The notes under the pieces: model-generated
The model's database searches: none
What the model saw: the letters and a program-made list of their open reading frames with translations, nothing else
Told to the model about the DNA's origin: nothing
Translations under genes and position numbers: made by a program
From: Emticicia sp965283955
GTDB lineage: Bacteria > Bacteroidota > Bacteroidia > Cytophagales > Spirosomataceae
Assembly: GCA_965283955.1 (NCBI GenBank)
Contig: CBDIQW010000001.1
Location: 3,658,001 to 3,722,000 of the forward strand
Reading direction: 5' to 3'
Length of the DNA: 64,000 nt
Part shown: positions 1-8,969 of the stretch, in pieces
Layout: each line of letters begins with the position of its first letter
Position numbering within the stretch: the stretch's first letter is position 1

Positions 1-42
1 CTACGGCGAACCGTTCTACATTTTTCATTATTAATTAAAATT

Positions 43-1150
43 ATGGTTGAGGCTGTACAAAAAACACTTATCCTCCTCCTACTTATTGGACTGGGATTGG
101 CTCTGAGGAGTAAAATAAAAAACAAAACCGAAATAAATGGTATCAAAGAAATTATCTTGTCAATTGCATTACCTTCAACGGTTTTCATTGCATTGATGGG
201 TATCAAAATTAGTGCATCTTTACTTATTTACCCTGTACTTGTACTTGCTTTTAATTTCTTTATTTACTTAACAGCTCCTTATTGTTTGCCAATTTTTGGC
301 ATCGAAAAAGATACGTTCGGCTGGGCGTACGCTCACAATGTTGTTGCCTTCACTCGCACCTGGGCTTTCGAGTTTTCCGTTTATCAATGAGTTCTTGGGT
401 GATGAATCTTTGGCATTGGCCGCCATGGGTGATGTGGGAAATAAGTTTTTTGCTTTAAACTTTCTCTACTTTGTAGCCATGAAAATGTACCTCAAAAATA
501 ACCAAACTGAGGAGGTAGAAGAAAAAGGAAAAGTAAAAAGTTTATTACTAAGTTTAGTAAAGGAGCCAATCAATATTATTATGCTTTTGGCTATTATTTT
601 TCTTTCGGTAGGAATCAATATGAAGTCATTACCATCGGCAATTTCCGAGTTATTTAACCGTGCCAGTAGTCTTATGACTCCTTTGGTGTTGATTTATATC
701 GGTTTGGCCGTGCAATTCAAAGAAGGAAAAATTAAACTCGTAAGTTCGATTTTATTATTCAGAGCGGGTATTACTATACTTTTCAGCGTTCTGATTATCA
801 ATATCTTTAACATCACTACTCCTAACCTAATTTTACTTGCAGTCGTAGTACCGTTGAGTTCGTGTAGTTTTTGGCCTTTTGCTCATATTTCGGCGATTAA
901 TCTCAAAGAAGAGGACAAAAACTATGTAAAAGAAAGAAAAACTTTTGATATGAACTTAGCGGTACTGATTTTGGCTTTTTCATTGCCACTCTCTACGATT
1001 TTAGTAATGGGTATTTTAGCATCAGGTCAGTTTTTTGCTCAAACGAGTACCTTATTAGTTACAGGCTTGATTTTCACGGGTTTAGGACTTGCTCCTCACA
1101 TGCTCAAAAAATCAAAAACATTCCTGAAACTCTCAAAAGTGTCAAGTTAA
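43..1150 (+). CDS. AEC-family (auxin efflux carrier-like) transporter, frameshifted
   Basis: Inner-membrane permease of the AEC/PIN-like family, expected to export small organic acids or similar solutes; the substrate cannot be told. Two overlapping reading frames (43-390 and 296-1150) together give about 368 residues of almost continuous hydrophobic segments. The conserved AEC stretch GRTLTMLLPSLAPGLS is in the second frame, while the start and first membrane segments are in the first. Reading TT at 316-317 as a single T gives EKDTSAGRTLTML, a smooth family-like join, so the break looks like a one-base overcall. No partner gene is visible upstream. The family is fairly clear; whether the break is real is open. 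Confidence 0.7.
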
Positions 1151-1238
1151 TTTAAGGTTGAATAGATAAGCTAAGTCCACCAACTTTTATTTTTGTTTCA
1201 GAAACACCATCTAACTAAACTAAATACCAAAACTATCT

Positions 1239-1272
1239 GCCACGTTGCTCGAAAGAGTAGTGTGGCTTTTTT
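1239..1272 (+). terminator. Rho-independent terminator after the AEC gene
   Basis: A GCCAC/GTGGC stem with G-T wobbles and a CTC-GAAA-GAG apex is followed directly by six T. It lies between the AEC transporter and the convergent NarL-type regulator. Confidence 0.7.
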
Positions 1273-1301
1273 GTGGCGAATACCCTTTCAAAATACCAAA
1301 A

Positions 1302-1922
1302 TTAGATACTGTTTTCTAAAGCAAACTTGATAAGTTCAGTCGATTTGGTAATCGAAAGTTTGTAATAGATATTTTTTCGATGCGTTTTGACGGTTTCGAG
1401 ACCCAGAAATAGTTTCTCGGCAATTTCGGTAGTATTCATACCGTCTTTAATCATCCTTATTATCTCGATTTCTCGTGGAGTCAACGAAAATTGTTTTACA
1501 AAAAAATCATCGTGATGTAGGTTTTGTCGGAGCTGATTTAGTTTTGGGTCGTAGTAATTTACACCATTCAGTACACTATCAATACCAAGAATTAATTCCT
1601 CTTTGGTTGAGTTTTTTAGTAAATAACCATCTACTTTTAATTGTTTCGACTGCTCAATAAATCGTGGCTCGGTGTACATAGAAACAAAAACAATCTTGAT
1701 AGTCTCGAATGCTTTTCTTAGTTCTGTTGCCAAATCAAAACCATTGATTGATGGTAAATTAATGTCCAGTAAAATTAAATCGGGCCTTGTGACCATAACC
1801 ATCATCAATACATCTTTTCCATCAAATACTTGGCCGACGATGTTATAGTGGTCAGAGATAAGTTGTTTTACACCTTCATTAAACAGTGTATGGTCATCTG
1901 CTATGAGCAGTTTAGGTTTCAT
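1302..1922 (-). CDS. NarL/FixJ-type response regulator
   Basis: Cytoplasmic two-component response regulator of 206 residues. The receiver domain (about 1-120) has the acidic pair D9-D10, the phospho-acceptor D53 in LLDINLP, and K103. The C-terminal LuxR-type helix-turn-helix (about 145-206) carries LTPREIEIIRMIKDGMNTTE and LETVKTHRKNIYYKL. It starts 6 bp after the stop of the histidine kinase gene, so both are probably co-transcribed and the kinase is its cognate partner. Targets are unknown; the divergent LytTR gene and the secreted-protein cluster beyond it are the nearest candidates by position only. Confidence 0.92.
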   Translation of the reverse strand: MKPKLLIADDHTLFNEGVKQLISDHYNIVGQVFDGKDVLMMVMVTRPDLILLDINLPSINGFDLATELRKAFETIKIVFVSMYTEPRFIEQSKQLKVDGYLLKNSTKEELILGIDSVLNGVNYYDPKLNQLRQNLHHDDFFVKQFSLTPREIEIIRMIKDGMNTTEIAEKLFLGLETVKTHRKNIYYKLSITKSTELIKFALENSI

Positions 1923-1928
1923 TATTGG

Positions 1929-3815
1929 CTACTTTTTTGGGACTTCAATCGTTACTGTTGTTCCTTTGGGGCTTGAATCAATGTTAAGTTTTGCACCCAG
2001 AAATTCAACTCTCGAATTTATATTCTTTAGTCCACTTCCCCAATTATTTTTGTCTGATTTTATTCCGACTCCATCATCTTCAACCAAAATTTGTAGAGTT
2101 TCTTGATAATAGATTAACTGAATGACAGCATTTTGGGCTTTTGAATGTTTGAGGATATTATTGATTAATTCGGTAATTATTCGATAAATATTTAGTTTAA
2201 TATCTTGATGTAAGCGTTGTTTTTCTCCGAAAGTGATAAAAGTGAAATTTATATTTGACACATGTTTAATTCTATCAATGGTATTTTTGATTGAAATTAT
2301 GAGTCCATCATTTTCGAGTTCGGGAGGAGAGAGGTTGCGGGAAATATATCTTAAATCATCAATAGCTTTTTCCACTAAATTTATGGCTTCTTGACTGGCT
2401 TTTTCGTTGGCTATTTTGCCTTTAATAGCCGAAAGGGTTCCACCTAAATCGTCATGAAGGTCTTTAGCGAGACGTTGGCGTTCGGTTTCTTGAGTTTGGA
2501 TTACTTGCTTGACTAACTGGTTCTGCGAATTTGATAAGGAAAGTTTTAATTCAGTCGCTTTGCGATTAATACTCAGGGTTCGGAATATAAAAAATACCAA
2601 AACTACACCAAGTATCACTATAAAGATTAGGATATTTCTTTGGTATCTTTGTTTTTCATTTTCTTTGATGAGGGCAATGTTTTTTAGTTCATTTATTTCA
2701 GATTCTTTTTTTTCGAGATTGTATTTTTCTTCAATGTCCTTAAAACTTTTGCTAAGCTCTTGGGTATTAATTTTTTCTTTTAGCTCAGAAGATTTCTCGA
2801 ATGCTTCAATGGCTTTGCTGAGTTGTCCCAAACCTTTATAAATCTGATAAAACCTATAATAATGATTGTAATGGTCGTGTATGGAGCGACTAAGTAAAAT
2901 ATTTTGATATTGCTTTTCTGATTCGAGAGCTTCTAAAAATCGTTTTTGCTGAATATTATAAGAGCTAATTTCAGAATAAATCTTATGTTCGAGATAGTTT
3001 GCGTACCCACCATACGCAGGATTATTGTTTTGTTTGAATAATTTTAAACTATGCTGGAACTTACGCTTCATATTGAGATGCAAATAACAAATTGTTAAAT
3101 GTGCCCAATTTGCTCCTTCGCTATAATATCCCAAATTTTTATTTCCATGTTTTTCAAATAAAACTGACTGTGTTTCAAAGTACGGAAGTGCTTTTTTGTA
3201 ATTACCTATCAGAATGTAATAATCACCTTTTAAGGCATTTACTTTATGGACTACCTCCCAAATTTCGTGTTCTTTAGCAATTTTTAAGGCTTTGTTTAGG
3301 TAGTCAAAGGCATTTTGGTTGTTGTTTTTTATTTTGTAGTAAAGCAGCTTTTCAGCTAAGTTGATATTAAGCCAACATTGCTCGTATGGGGCTAAGATAT
3401 GTCCTTTTTTAGAATCAAGGTCTTTTAGTATATAATAAGAAGAATCAATTTTACCTTTAACAATTGGAATCTGAGATTGATAGACCGTTAGTACATATTC
3501 CCCTTGTGTCCAATTATAATTTTTAAAAGAAGTTCTTAATTGTTCAGTTGTTTTGAATAACCTAAGGTTGTTAGATTGCGTTTCTGGATTTAATAGACTT
3601 TCTTGGACAAATAATGTATCTGATTTTCTGAAAATTAGAGTGTCATTTTTTAAACTTGTTGGCTGCCGTTGCAAAATAGAAATTTCTTTCTTCAAACGTT
3701 CTATCATTTTAGTTCTCTCAGCTTTCGGTAGAAAAACAATATGCTGCGAATAGCTGGGTATTGCCTTAGCTAAATAAATGAATGTGAGGATAGAAACCTT
3801 AAACAAAAACTTCAT
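1929..3815 (-). CDS. TPR-containing sensor histidine kinase (HisKA_3 type)
   Basis: Membrane sensor kinase of 628 residues. A signal peptide ending PSYSQ is followed by a helical, TPR-like sensor region (roughly 90-370) predicted to be periplasmic. A coiled coil, one membrane segment (ILIFIVILGVVLVFFIF) and the NarL-partner kinase core follow. The phosphorylated histidine is H454 in LAKDLHDDLGGT, and the ATPase domain has NILKHSKA (N box) and VEDDGVGI (G1). This layout is common in Bacteroidota NarL-type systems. The gene precedes its regulator by 6 bp. The signal sensed is unknown. A TATTTTTG promoter element and two hairpins sit just upstream. Confidence 0.92.
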   Translation of the reverse strand: MKFLFKVSILTFIYLAKAIPSYSQHIVFLPKAERTKMIERLKKEISILQRQPTSLKNDTLIFRKSDTLFVQESLLNPETQSNNLRLFKTTEQLRTSFKNYNWTQGEYVLTVYQSQIPIVKGKIDSSYYILKDLDSKKGHILAPYEQCWLNINLAEKLLYYKIKNNNQNAFDYLNKALKIAKEHEIWEVVHKVNALKGDYYILIGNYKKALPYFETQSVLFEKHGNKNLGYYSEGANWAHLTICYLHLNMKRKFQHSLKLFKQNNNPAYGGYANYLEHKIYSEISSYNIQQKRFLEALESEKQYQNILLSRSIHDHYNHYYRFYQIYKGLGQLSKAIEAFEKSSELKEKINTQELSKSFKDIEEKYNLEKKESEINELKNIALIKENEKQRYQRNILIFIVILGVVLVFFIFRTLSINRKATELKLSLSNSQNQLVKQVIQTQETERQRLAKDLHDDLGGTLSAIKGKIANEKASQEAINLVEKAIDDLRYISRNLSPPELENDGLIISIKNTIDRIKHVSNINFTFITFGEKQRLHQDIKLNIYRIITELINNILKHSKAQNAVIQLIYYQETLQILVEDDGVGIKSDKNNWGSGLKNINSRVEFLGAKLNIDSSPKGTTVTIEVPKK

Positions 3816-3853
3816 ACTGGTATCTTTCTAATGAGAGCGTAAAATTCAATCAA

Positions 3854-3861
3854 CAAAAATA
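3854..3861 (-). promoter_or_regulatory. Putative -7 element (TATTTTTG) for the histidine kinase operon
   Basis: The minus strand reads TATTTTTG, matching the Bacteroidota TAnnTTTG consensus, about 40 bp before the kinase start codon. No good -33 TTTG is seen; a 14-bp palindrome occupies the spacer instead. Confidence 0.45.
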
Positions 3862-3862
3862 T

Positions 3863-3901
3863 ACTGTTCGGACAGTAGATAAAATACCCCGAAAGGGGTA
3901 T
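3863..3901. promoter_or_regulatory. Two adjacent palindromes in a divergent promoter region
   Basis: ACTGT-TCGG-ACAGT lies at 3863-3876 and ATACCCC-GAAA-GGGGTAT at 3884-3901, 7 bp apart. Both sit between the divergent kinase operon and LytTR gene. The first falls where the spacer of the kinase promoter would be. The second has a GNRA tetraloop if transcribed rightwards, but no T-run follows it, so it is not a normal terminator. Operator sites or an RNA structure in the LytTR leader are both possible. Confidence 0.5.
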
Positions 3902-3958
3902 TGTAAGGCTATTAGTTCGTCTCGAATTTTGTAAAAGTATTTTAAGCCAAAGATAATT

Positions 3959-4246
3959 ATGACTCGCCTAAATCTTCCGCCAGTACAAGATATTGCTTTT
4001 TTGCGAGCTTCGGTAAACTACACCGAATTTCACTTGACAGATGGTCGAAAAATCGTGAGTAGTTATACACTTATTCACCACGAAAATCAGATAAAAAGCT
4101 TTTTACGAATCAATAAATCATATTTGATAAACCCTACTTATATTGAAAAAGTGAATGCGGTTGGTAGCAAAAGGGAAGTACAGCTCAGAAATGGCGAATG
4201 TATTAGGGTGAGTCGGCGGCGGAGAGGGATATTAGAAGGATTGTAA
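3959..4246 (+). CDS. Stand-alone LytTR DNA-binding protein
   Basis: A 95-residue protein consisting only of a LytTR DNA-binding domain: IAFLRASVNYTEFHLTDG at the front, FLRINKSYLINPTYI in the middle (the typical R-x-H/N-x-S-Y-L-I-N motif) and RVSRRRRGIL at the end. It lacks the receiver domain of LytR/AlgR regulators, as do many small Bacteroidota LytTR proteins. It is divergent from the kinase/NarL operon and precedes the secreted-protein cluster, so it may regulate either; this is inference from position. The ATG at 3959 gives a complete domain with no excess N-terminus. Confidence 0.88.
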   Translation: MTRLNLPPVQDIAFLRASVNYTEFHLTDGRKIVSSYTLIHHENQIKSFLRINKSYLINPTYIEKVNAVGSKREVQLRNGECIRVSRRRRGILEGL

Positions 4247-4290
4247 GTTCCATATTTTATTCATAAAGAAAATAACTATTTTATTAGAAC

Positions 4291-4329
4291 AGTACAGTAT
4301 TTAAAGCCGAAATAGGAGGTTGTAATTAG
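4291..4329 (+). pseudogene. Fossil C-terminus of a GCN-tailed secreted protein
   Basis: In frame, these 39 bases read STVFKAEIGGCN followed by TAG. The genes ending at 8949 and 11768 finish with GTVFKAEIGGCN and GTVFKAEVGGCN at the corresponding place. Nucleotide identity is high from 4292 onward and fades just upstream. No reading frame leads into it: the LytTR gene stops 44 bp earlier in another frame. It is best explained as the 3' end of a deleted or recombined relative of the neighbouring genes. Confidence 0.75.
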
Positions 4330-4364
4330 AAACTTAACGCAGTAATTTGTAGGAATTATATCAA

Positions 4365-6911
4365 ATGAAATACATATATTCAATATTAATCACACTGGTA
4401 GGGTGTTTTGCTCAAGCACAAGATTATAGCTATGATGCAATTATTAAAGGAAGAACATTGAGCGTATTTGTATCGTCTGTTAATAAAGTTTTGGGTGTAG
4501 TACAAATCAACGGCGTTGATTTGAAAGCACCAACAACTCCATTTAGATTTGAGTGGGGAGATGGCTCAATTTCTAATGGGTTTTTCCCGATAAACCATTC
4601 ATACACCGATAAAACCAAAAATTATAAGGTAAGCATTACAGCAAATTATGCAGATGGCACAACCGACAAAGTGGAGGTAATAGTTAGCTTTATTTCTACA
4701 AGTTTGGTTTTCCCTTCAATTCGGTTTCCCAATACTATTGCTGTTACGATTCCTACCGAGGTAAATTTAGAGCCAAAACGTTTCTTATATTCTGCCCCAA
4801 CCACGATTGTACCATTCAAAGAGAATGATATTGGGACTACTCCCAAACAAATCATACAATATATAATGGATATAAGTGCGGCTACCCAATATGATTTTCT
4901 TAATCGGGATGTTTTAAAAGTTAATGATAAGTTTAATCAAGCTATTTTTCTTGACCCTTCCCGAAACGGTGGTGGGTACTCTATTTGGTGGACAGAACCC
5001 GTAGGATTTGCCATGGGTAAGATATCGGATAATACTATACCGTATTCATCATTTTTTCATGAAATGGGGCACAATTTTACGCTGAATACACCATCCAGTT
5101 ATACAGCAGGAGGAAAAATTGACGGAAATGCCAATGCCATTTATTCAGAATCTTTGGCTCAGATATTTCAACATGCTACGGGGTATGAAATATTGAACAA
5201 CATCGAATATTATGGGATTAATGATGATATTGCAGAAGCCATTAAACGAGATGTAAACGGTACTTTTTCTTTTGCTAAAAGCCAATATGATAAGTATTTA
5301 GCTGATGGTAAGAAGTATAGCTCATGGAATAACCCAAACACCCCGATTGATGAAACATTTGGTACTTTTTTGACTATTGGGTATAAGTTTATTGAATATG
5401 GCAATACTTATCAGACAGGTTATCGTTTGCCTACACAACGCATGATGAAATTCATACAAAATACTTTTGATGACGAAACAAGAGGCAAATATGATCAAAA
5501 TAATAATACTGATGCCGCAAATAAATTTAGAGCTACTTACATGGTAGCGGCTATATCGGCAGGGTATGGGAGAGATTTTCGACAAGATTTTAGAACCCTC
5601 AACTTCCCAATTGATGATGAAATTTATCTTCAATTAATGCAAAAAGCTAATCTGCCTGTTTGGGTTGGTATTAATAATATTGTTTCATTAAAATTATGTG
5701 TAAATACAACCTCAAATATAAATACACTAACGCTGGGCGGTACACCCAAAAATAAGTATATCATTGAATTATCAGACGATAATGGAAACTTCAATTCACC
5801 CTTAAAAGTAGGAGAAGTAAATACTGATACTCATCAAAGTTCTCTGAAAATCCCAGTAAATATACCAGTAGGAAGGCATTATCGCCTGCGGATAGTTGCA
5901 GAAGATAGAAGTTTTTCAAACGAATTCCCCTTTGATATAAATGTAAATTCTATTTCAGTCCCCAAGATTCAGCTTCCTTCTTCTACGATTATTTGTAAAG
6001 ACAGTGCAATAGTTTTGAGTGTTGAAAATTTAAGTGGATATACTTATCAATGGCAAAAAGATGGGAAAAATATCAGCGAAGCTACTGCCCTTGATTATAA
6101 AGCCACACAGGCAGGAAGTTACGGTATCGTAGCCAATGCTTATGGATGTAATATAACTTCTCAGACAGTTCTCTTACAGTCAAGTAATTTAGCTATTCAG
6201 ATAACAGCCGCAATGGCTTCAATTTGTCCGAACGATACAGTAAAAATCCAAACAGCAATATCTGGGAATACCCCTGTTCTACAATGGAAATTAAACAATG
6301 AAAACTTATTAGGAGAAACCAAAAATAGTTTAATCACCCTAAAAACTGGGACTTACACCTTAGTTGCAAACGCAGAAGGTTGCCAAGCTGTTTCTAATAA
6401 TTTAGCAATAAAATCTAAACAAATTAAACCAATTATTACCCAAAATGAGCTAAATCTTACCTCATCGTTGAGTCAGAAAGGGTATCAGTGGTATATTGAT
6501 AAAATACCGATTCAGGGTGCTACGAATCAAACCTATTTAACAGAAAAAAGTGGAGATTATGCTGTTTTGTCAAGTCCAGAAGGCTGTGAGGCTTCGCTCT
6601 CCGACCAAGTTTCTATCATTGTTTTATCAACCGAATTTGATGAAATTACTCAGAAAACGCAATTGAATAGTTTTCCCAATCCTGTTGCTAAAAGAGCAGA
6701 AATACAGTTTTATCTACTCAAATCATCAAATTTGAGCCTTAGTCTGTATAATCCCGATGGTAGAAATATCAAAAGCCTCTTTAATGGTAGTTATAATTCG
6801 GGTTGGCAAAAAGTGATTGCTGATTTTGAAAATCTAACAGAAGGTGTCTATTTTCTTGTATTAAAGACAGAATACGGCACAGCAACAAAACGAATAATGG
6901 TTATTAGGTAA
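4365..6911 (+). CDS. Secreted M60-like zinc metallopeptidase with Ig-like repeats and T9SS type A domain
   Basis: 848-residue exported protein. Signal peptide ends CFAQAQ. A PKD-like domain (about 60-110, FRFEWGDGSI) is followed by a metallopeptidase region with H232-E-M-G-H236 and a candidate third ligand E262, the HExxH...E spacing of M60-like gluzincins. Three Ig-like repeats follow (about 545-745, each with YQW or LQW and GSY/GTY/GDY) and then a type A T9SS sorting domain (about 765-848: SFPNPV, LYNPDGR, LTEGVYFLVL). It should therefore be secreted and possibly anchored by T9SS. Unlike its three downstream neighbours it ends in the T9SS domain, not the GCN tail. M60 enzymes often attack mucin-type glycoproteins; the substrate here is unknown. 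Confidence 0.8.
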   Translation: MKYIYSILITLVGCFAQAQDYSYDAIIKGRTLSVFVSSVNKVLGVVQINGVDLKAPTTPFRFEWGDGSISNGFFPINHSYTDKTKNYKVSITANYADGTTDKVEVIVSFISTSLVFPSIRFPNTIAVTIPTEVNLEPKRFLYSAPTTIVPFKENDIGTTPKQIIQYIMDISAATQYDFLNRDVLKVNDKFNQAIFLDPSRNGGGYSIWWTEPVGFAMGKISDNTIPYSSFFHEMGHNFTLNTPSSYTAGGKIDGNANAIYSESLAQIFQHATGYEILNNIEYYGINDDIAEAIKRDVNGTFSFAKSQYDKYLADGKKYSSWNNPNTPIDETFGTFLTIGYKFIEYGNTYQTGYRLPTQRMMKFIQNTFDDETRGKYDQNNNTDAANKFRATYMVAAISAGYGRDFRQDFRTLNFPIDDEIYLQLMQKANLPVWVGINNIVSLKLCVNTTSNINTLTLGGTPKNKYIIELSDDNGNFNSPLKVGEVNTDTHQSSLKIPVNIPVGRHYRLRIVAEDRSFSNEFPFDINVNSISVPKIQLPSSTIICKDSAIVLSVENLSGYTYQWQKDGKNISEATALDYKATQAGSYGIVANAYGCNITSQTVLLQSSNLAIQITAAMASICPNDTVKIQTAISGNTPVLQWKLNNENLLGETKNSLITLKTGTYTLVANAEGCQAVSNNLAIKSKQIKPIITQNELNLTSSLSQKGYQWYIDKIPIQGATNQTYLTEKSGDYAVLSSPEGCEASLSDQVSIIVLSTEFDEITQKTQLNSFPNPVAKRAEIQFYLLKSSNLSLSLYNPDGRNIKSLFNGSYNSGWQKVIADFENLTEGVYFLVLKTEYGTATKRIMVIR

Positions 6912-7017
6912 AATCAGAATAACTATTGCTGTTCATTATTTTTTCAAGACAGTTTTATTCATGTAAAACTTCAAACAAATTTATTTTGTGATAACTACTT
7001 TATACTCAAACTATTTT

Positions 7018-8949
7018 ATGAACCCCAATATCAGAATTGGAGTTCTATTTGGTATCATACTTATTAGTATAAATTTGAATGCTATTGGGCAAATCATTGA
7101 GGTCAAAGAACAAGGAGTTGCCGACAATACCCATACCGAATGTGTACCCAAAGAGTTACGAACCAAGATTGAGGTTTATTTAAAACCAGCTATTCAGAAA
7201 TATGCACATACTGCAAAATCAGTTGCTTCGGTGCATCCTAAAATGATATTTCCTTTGCGGAAAAACCCTTTTGCGAGGGATTATGATATTTTTACGATAG
7301 CAAACTTTGTGGATTTGAATAATAGCGTTGGACCTTCGGGGTTCAACCAATATACTTCAACAAACCTTGACTATAATTGTGGTAATCGCTCTTATGATAT
7401 GAATAATGGGTATAACCATGCAGGGGCAGATATTATGTCGTATCCATTTGATTGGCAAAAGATGAAAACCGGAGATATAGAGGTGATTGCGGCTGCTCCG
7501 GGTATAATAATTGGTAAAGATGATGGTAATTCCAGTTTTAGTTGTGGGTCAAATACGGCATCAAATAACTGGAATGCTGTCTATGTACTGCATGCCGATA
7601 ACTCTGTTGTGTGGTATGGGCATCTCAAAGAGGGTAGTCTAACGATGAAGCCCGTTGGTAGCACAGTCGAAGAAGGTGAGTACATTGGTATTGTTGGTAG
7701 CTCAGGTTTTTCATCTGGGCCGCATCTCCATTTTGAACTTCATGGGGCAAATAATCAAGTTATTGAGCCGTTTTTTGGCTCATGTAATAATACAACAACT
7801 GATTCGTGGTGGAAAAATCAGCTACCATATACAGATAAAAAAATTAACCATATTTCAACGCATATCCAACATCCAACGGTTTATCAATGCCCTGCATCAA
7901 ATAATAAATCGAGATATAGCTATTATCTCCGAAAAAATACAACCTCTCATTACTACATTTGGGGTAAGGGGCTTCAATCAGGAGATTTGATGAATTTCAA
8001 TATAGTTAGACCTAACGGAACGTCATTGGTAAATTACAATTATAATTCATCAAATCCTTATAACTCTTTTTATTTTTATTGGAGTATTTTTGTAGGAGCA
8101 TCCGAACCTAACGGAGAATATAATTTGAGATTTACGTTTGATAATCAGCTATACGAGCGAAAATTCGGTATTACTGAGCAAAATACGCTACTGACATCTA
8201 TAGAGTATAATTCATATTGTACAGGAGAAACTTTAAGTGTTGATTATTCGATTGGTTCTGGCACTTACAATGCTGGAAATACTTTTATTGCACAATTATC
8301 TGATGCAAATGGAAGTTTCTCTGCACCAACTAATATCGGTAGTATCAATGCCACGACAGATGGTGTAATCTATGCTCAGATACCGCAGGGAACTCAAAGT
8401 GGTAATAAATACAGGATTCGAGTGATAGCCACAACTGGGCAAAATCCTGTTTTAGATAATGGTACAGATATTCAGATTAAGGGCATACCCTCAGCCACGA
8501 TTTCAGGAAATTATACAATAGTATCTGGACAAACAGTAAATATTCCAATTTTACTTAATGGTGGCAGATATTATCACGTCAATTTCTCAAATAATAAAGG
8601 TAGAACTTTTGATACATCTGCTCCTATTTTTCAGGATAATCCGACTCAAAATACTACATACAATATATCGAATATTAAGAATTCATGTGGCATTGGTACT
8701 ACTTCGGGTTCTGCTAATGTGGTTATTACAAACTGTACCTCAAACTTAGTACTTTCAAACCCATTAGACAATATTAATCAAGGGGTAGTTATACGCCAAG
8801 CTTCTGCAATAAACGGAAAAATCCAAGCATCCAATCATATAACTGGTACAACCAAAGTAACTTATCAAGCCAAAAACATTGAGTTGAACCCAAGTTTTAG
8901 AGCCGAAAATGGTACAGTATTTAAAGCTGAAATAGGGGGGTGTAATTAA
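7018..8949 (+). CDS. Secreted M23 (LytM) peptidase with GCN-type C-terminal domain
   Basis: Exported zinc endopeptidase, expected to cut peptidoglycan cross-bridges or similar peptides. I chose the ATG at 7018 (MNPNIRIGVLFGI..., a good signal peptide) over a GTG at 6988. The catalytic signatures are complete: H134-x3-D138 in NHAGADI and H236-L-H238 in GPHLHFELHG, plus YGHL between them. Downstream are beta-rich modules (about 300-580). The last 70 residues form a compact module ending FKAEIGGCN, shared with the ELWxxDGT protein downstream; it resembles the domain I recall as 3-coathanger stack/GCX_COOH. The next gene starts 20 bp later, so an operon is likely. Confidence 0.87.
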   Translation: MNPNIRIGVLFGIILISINLNAIGQIIEVKEQGVADNTHTECVPKELRTKIEVYLKPAIQKYAHTAKSVASVHPKMIFPLRKNPFARDYDIFTIANFVDLNNSVGPSGFNQYTSTNLDYNCGNRSYDMNNGYNHAGADIMSYPFDWQKMKTGDIEVIAAAPGIIIGKDDGNSSFSCGSNTASNNWNAVYVLHADNSVVWYGHLKEGSLTMKPVGSTVEEGEYIGIVGSSGFSSGPHLHFELHGANNQVIEPFFGSCNNTTTDSWWKNQLPYTDKKINHISTHIQHPTVYQCPASNNKSRYSYYLRKNTTSHYYIWGKGLQSGDLMNFNIVRPNGTSLVNYNYNSSNPYNSFYFYWSIFVGASEPNGEYNLRFTFDNQLYERKFGITEQNTLLTSIEYNSYCTGETLSVDYSIGSGTYNAGNTFIAQLSDANGSFSAPTNIGSINATTDGVIYAQIPQGTQSGNKYRIRVIATTGQNPVLDNGTDIQIKGIPSATISGNYTIVSGQTVNIPILLNGGRYYHVNFSNNKGRTFDTSAPIFQDNPTQNTTYNISNIKNSCGIGTTSGSANVVITNCTSNLVLSNPLDNINQGVVIRQASAINGKIQASNHITGTTKVTYQAKNIELNPSFRAENGTVFKAEIGGCN

Positions 8950-8969
8950 GAAAAACTAACTTTTAAACT

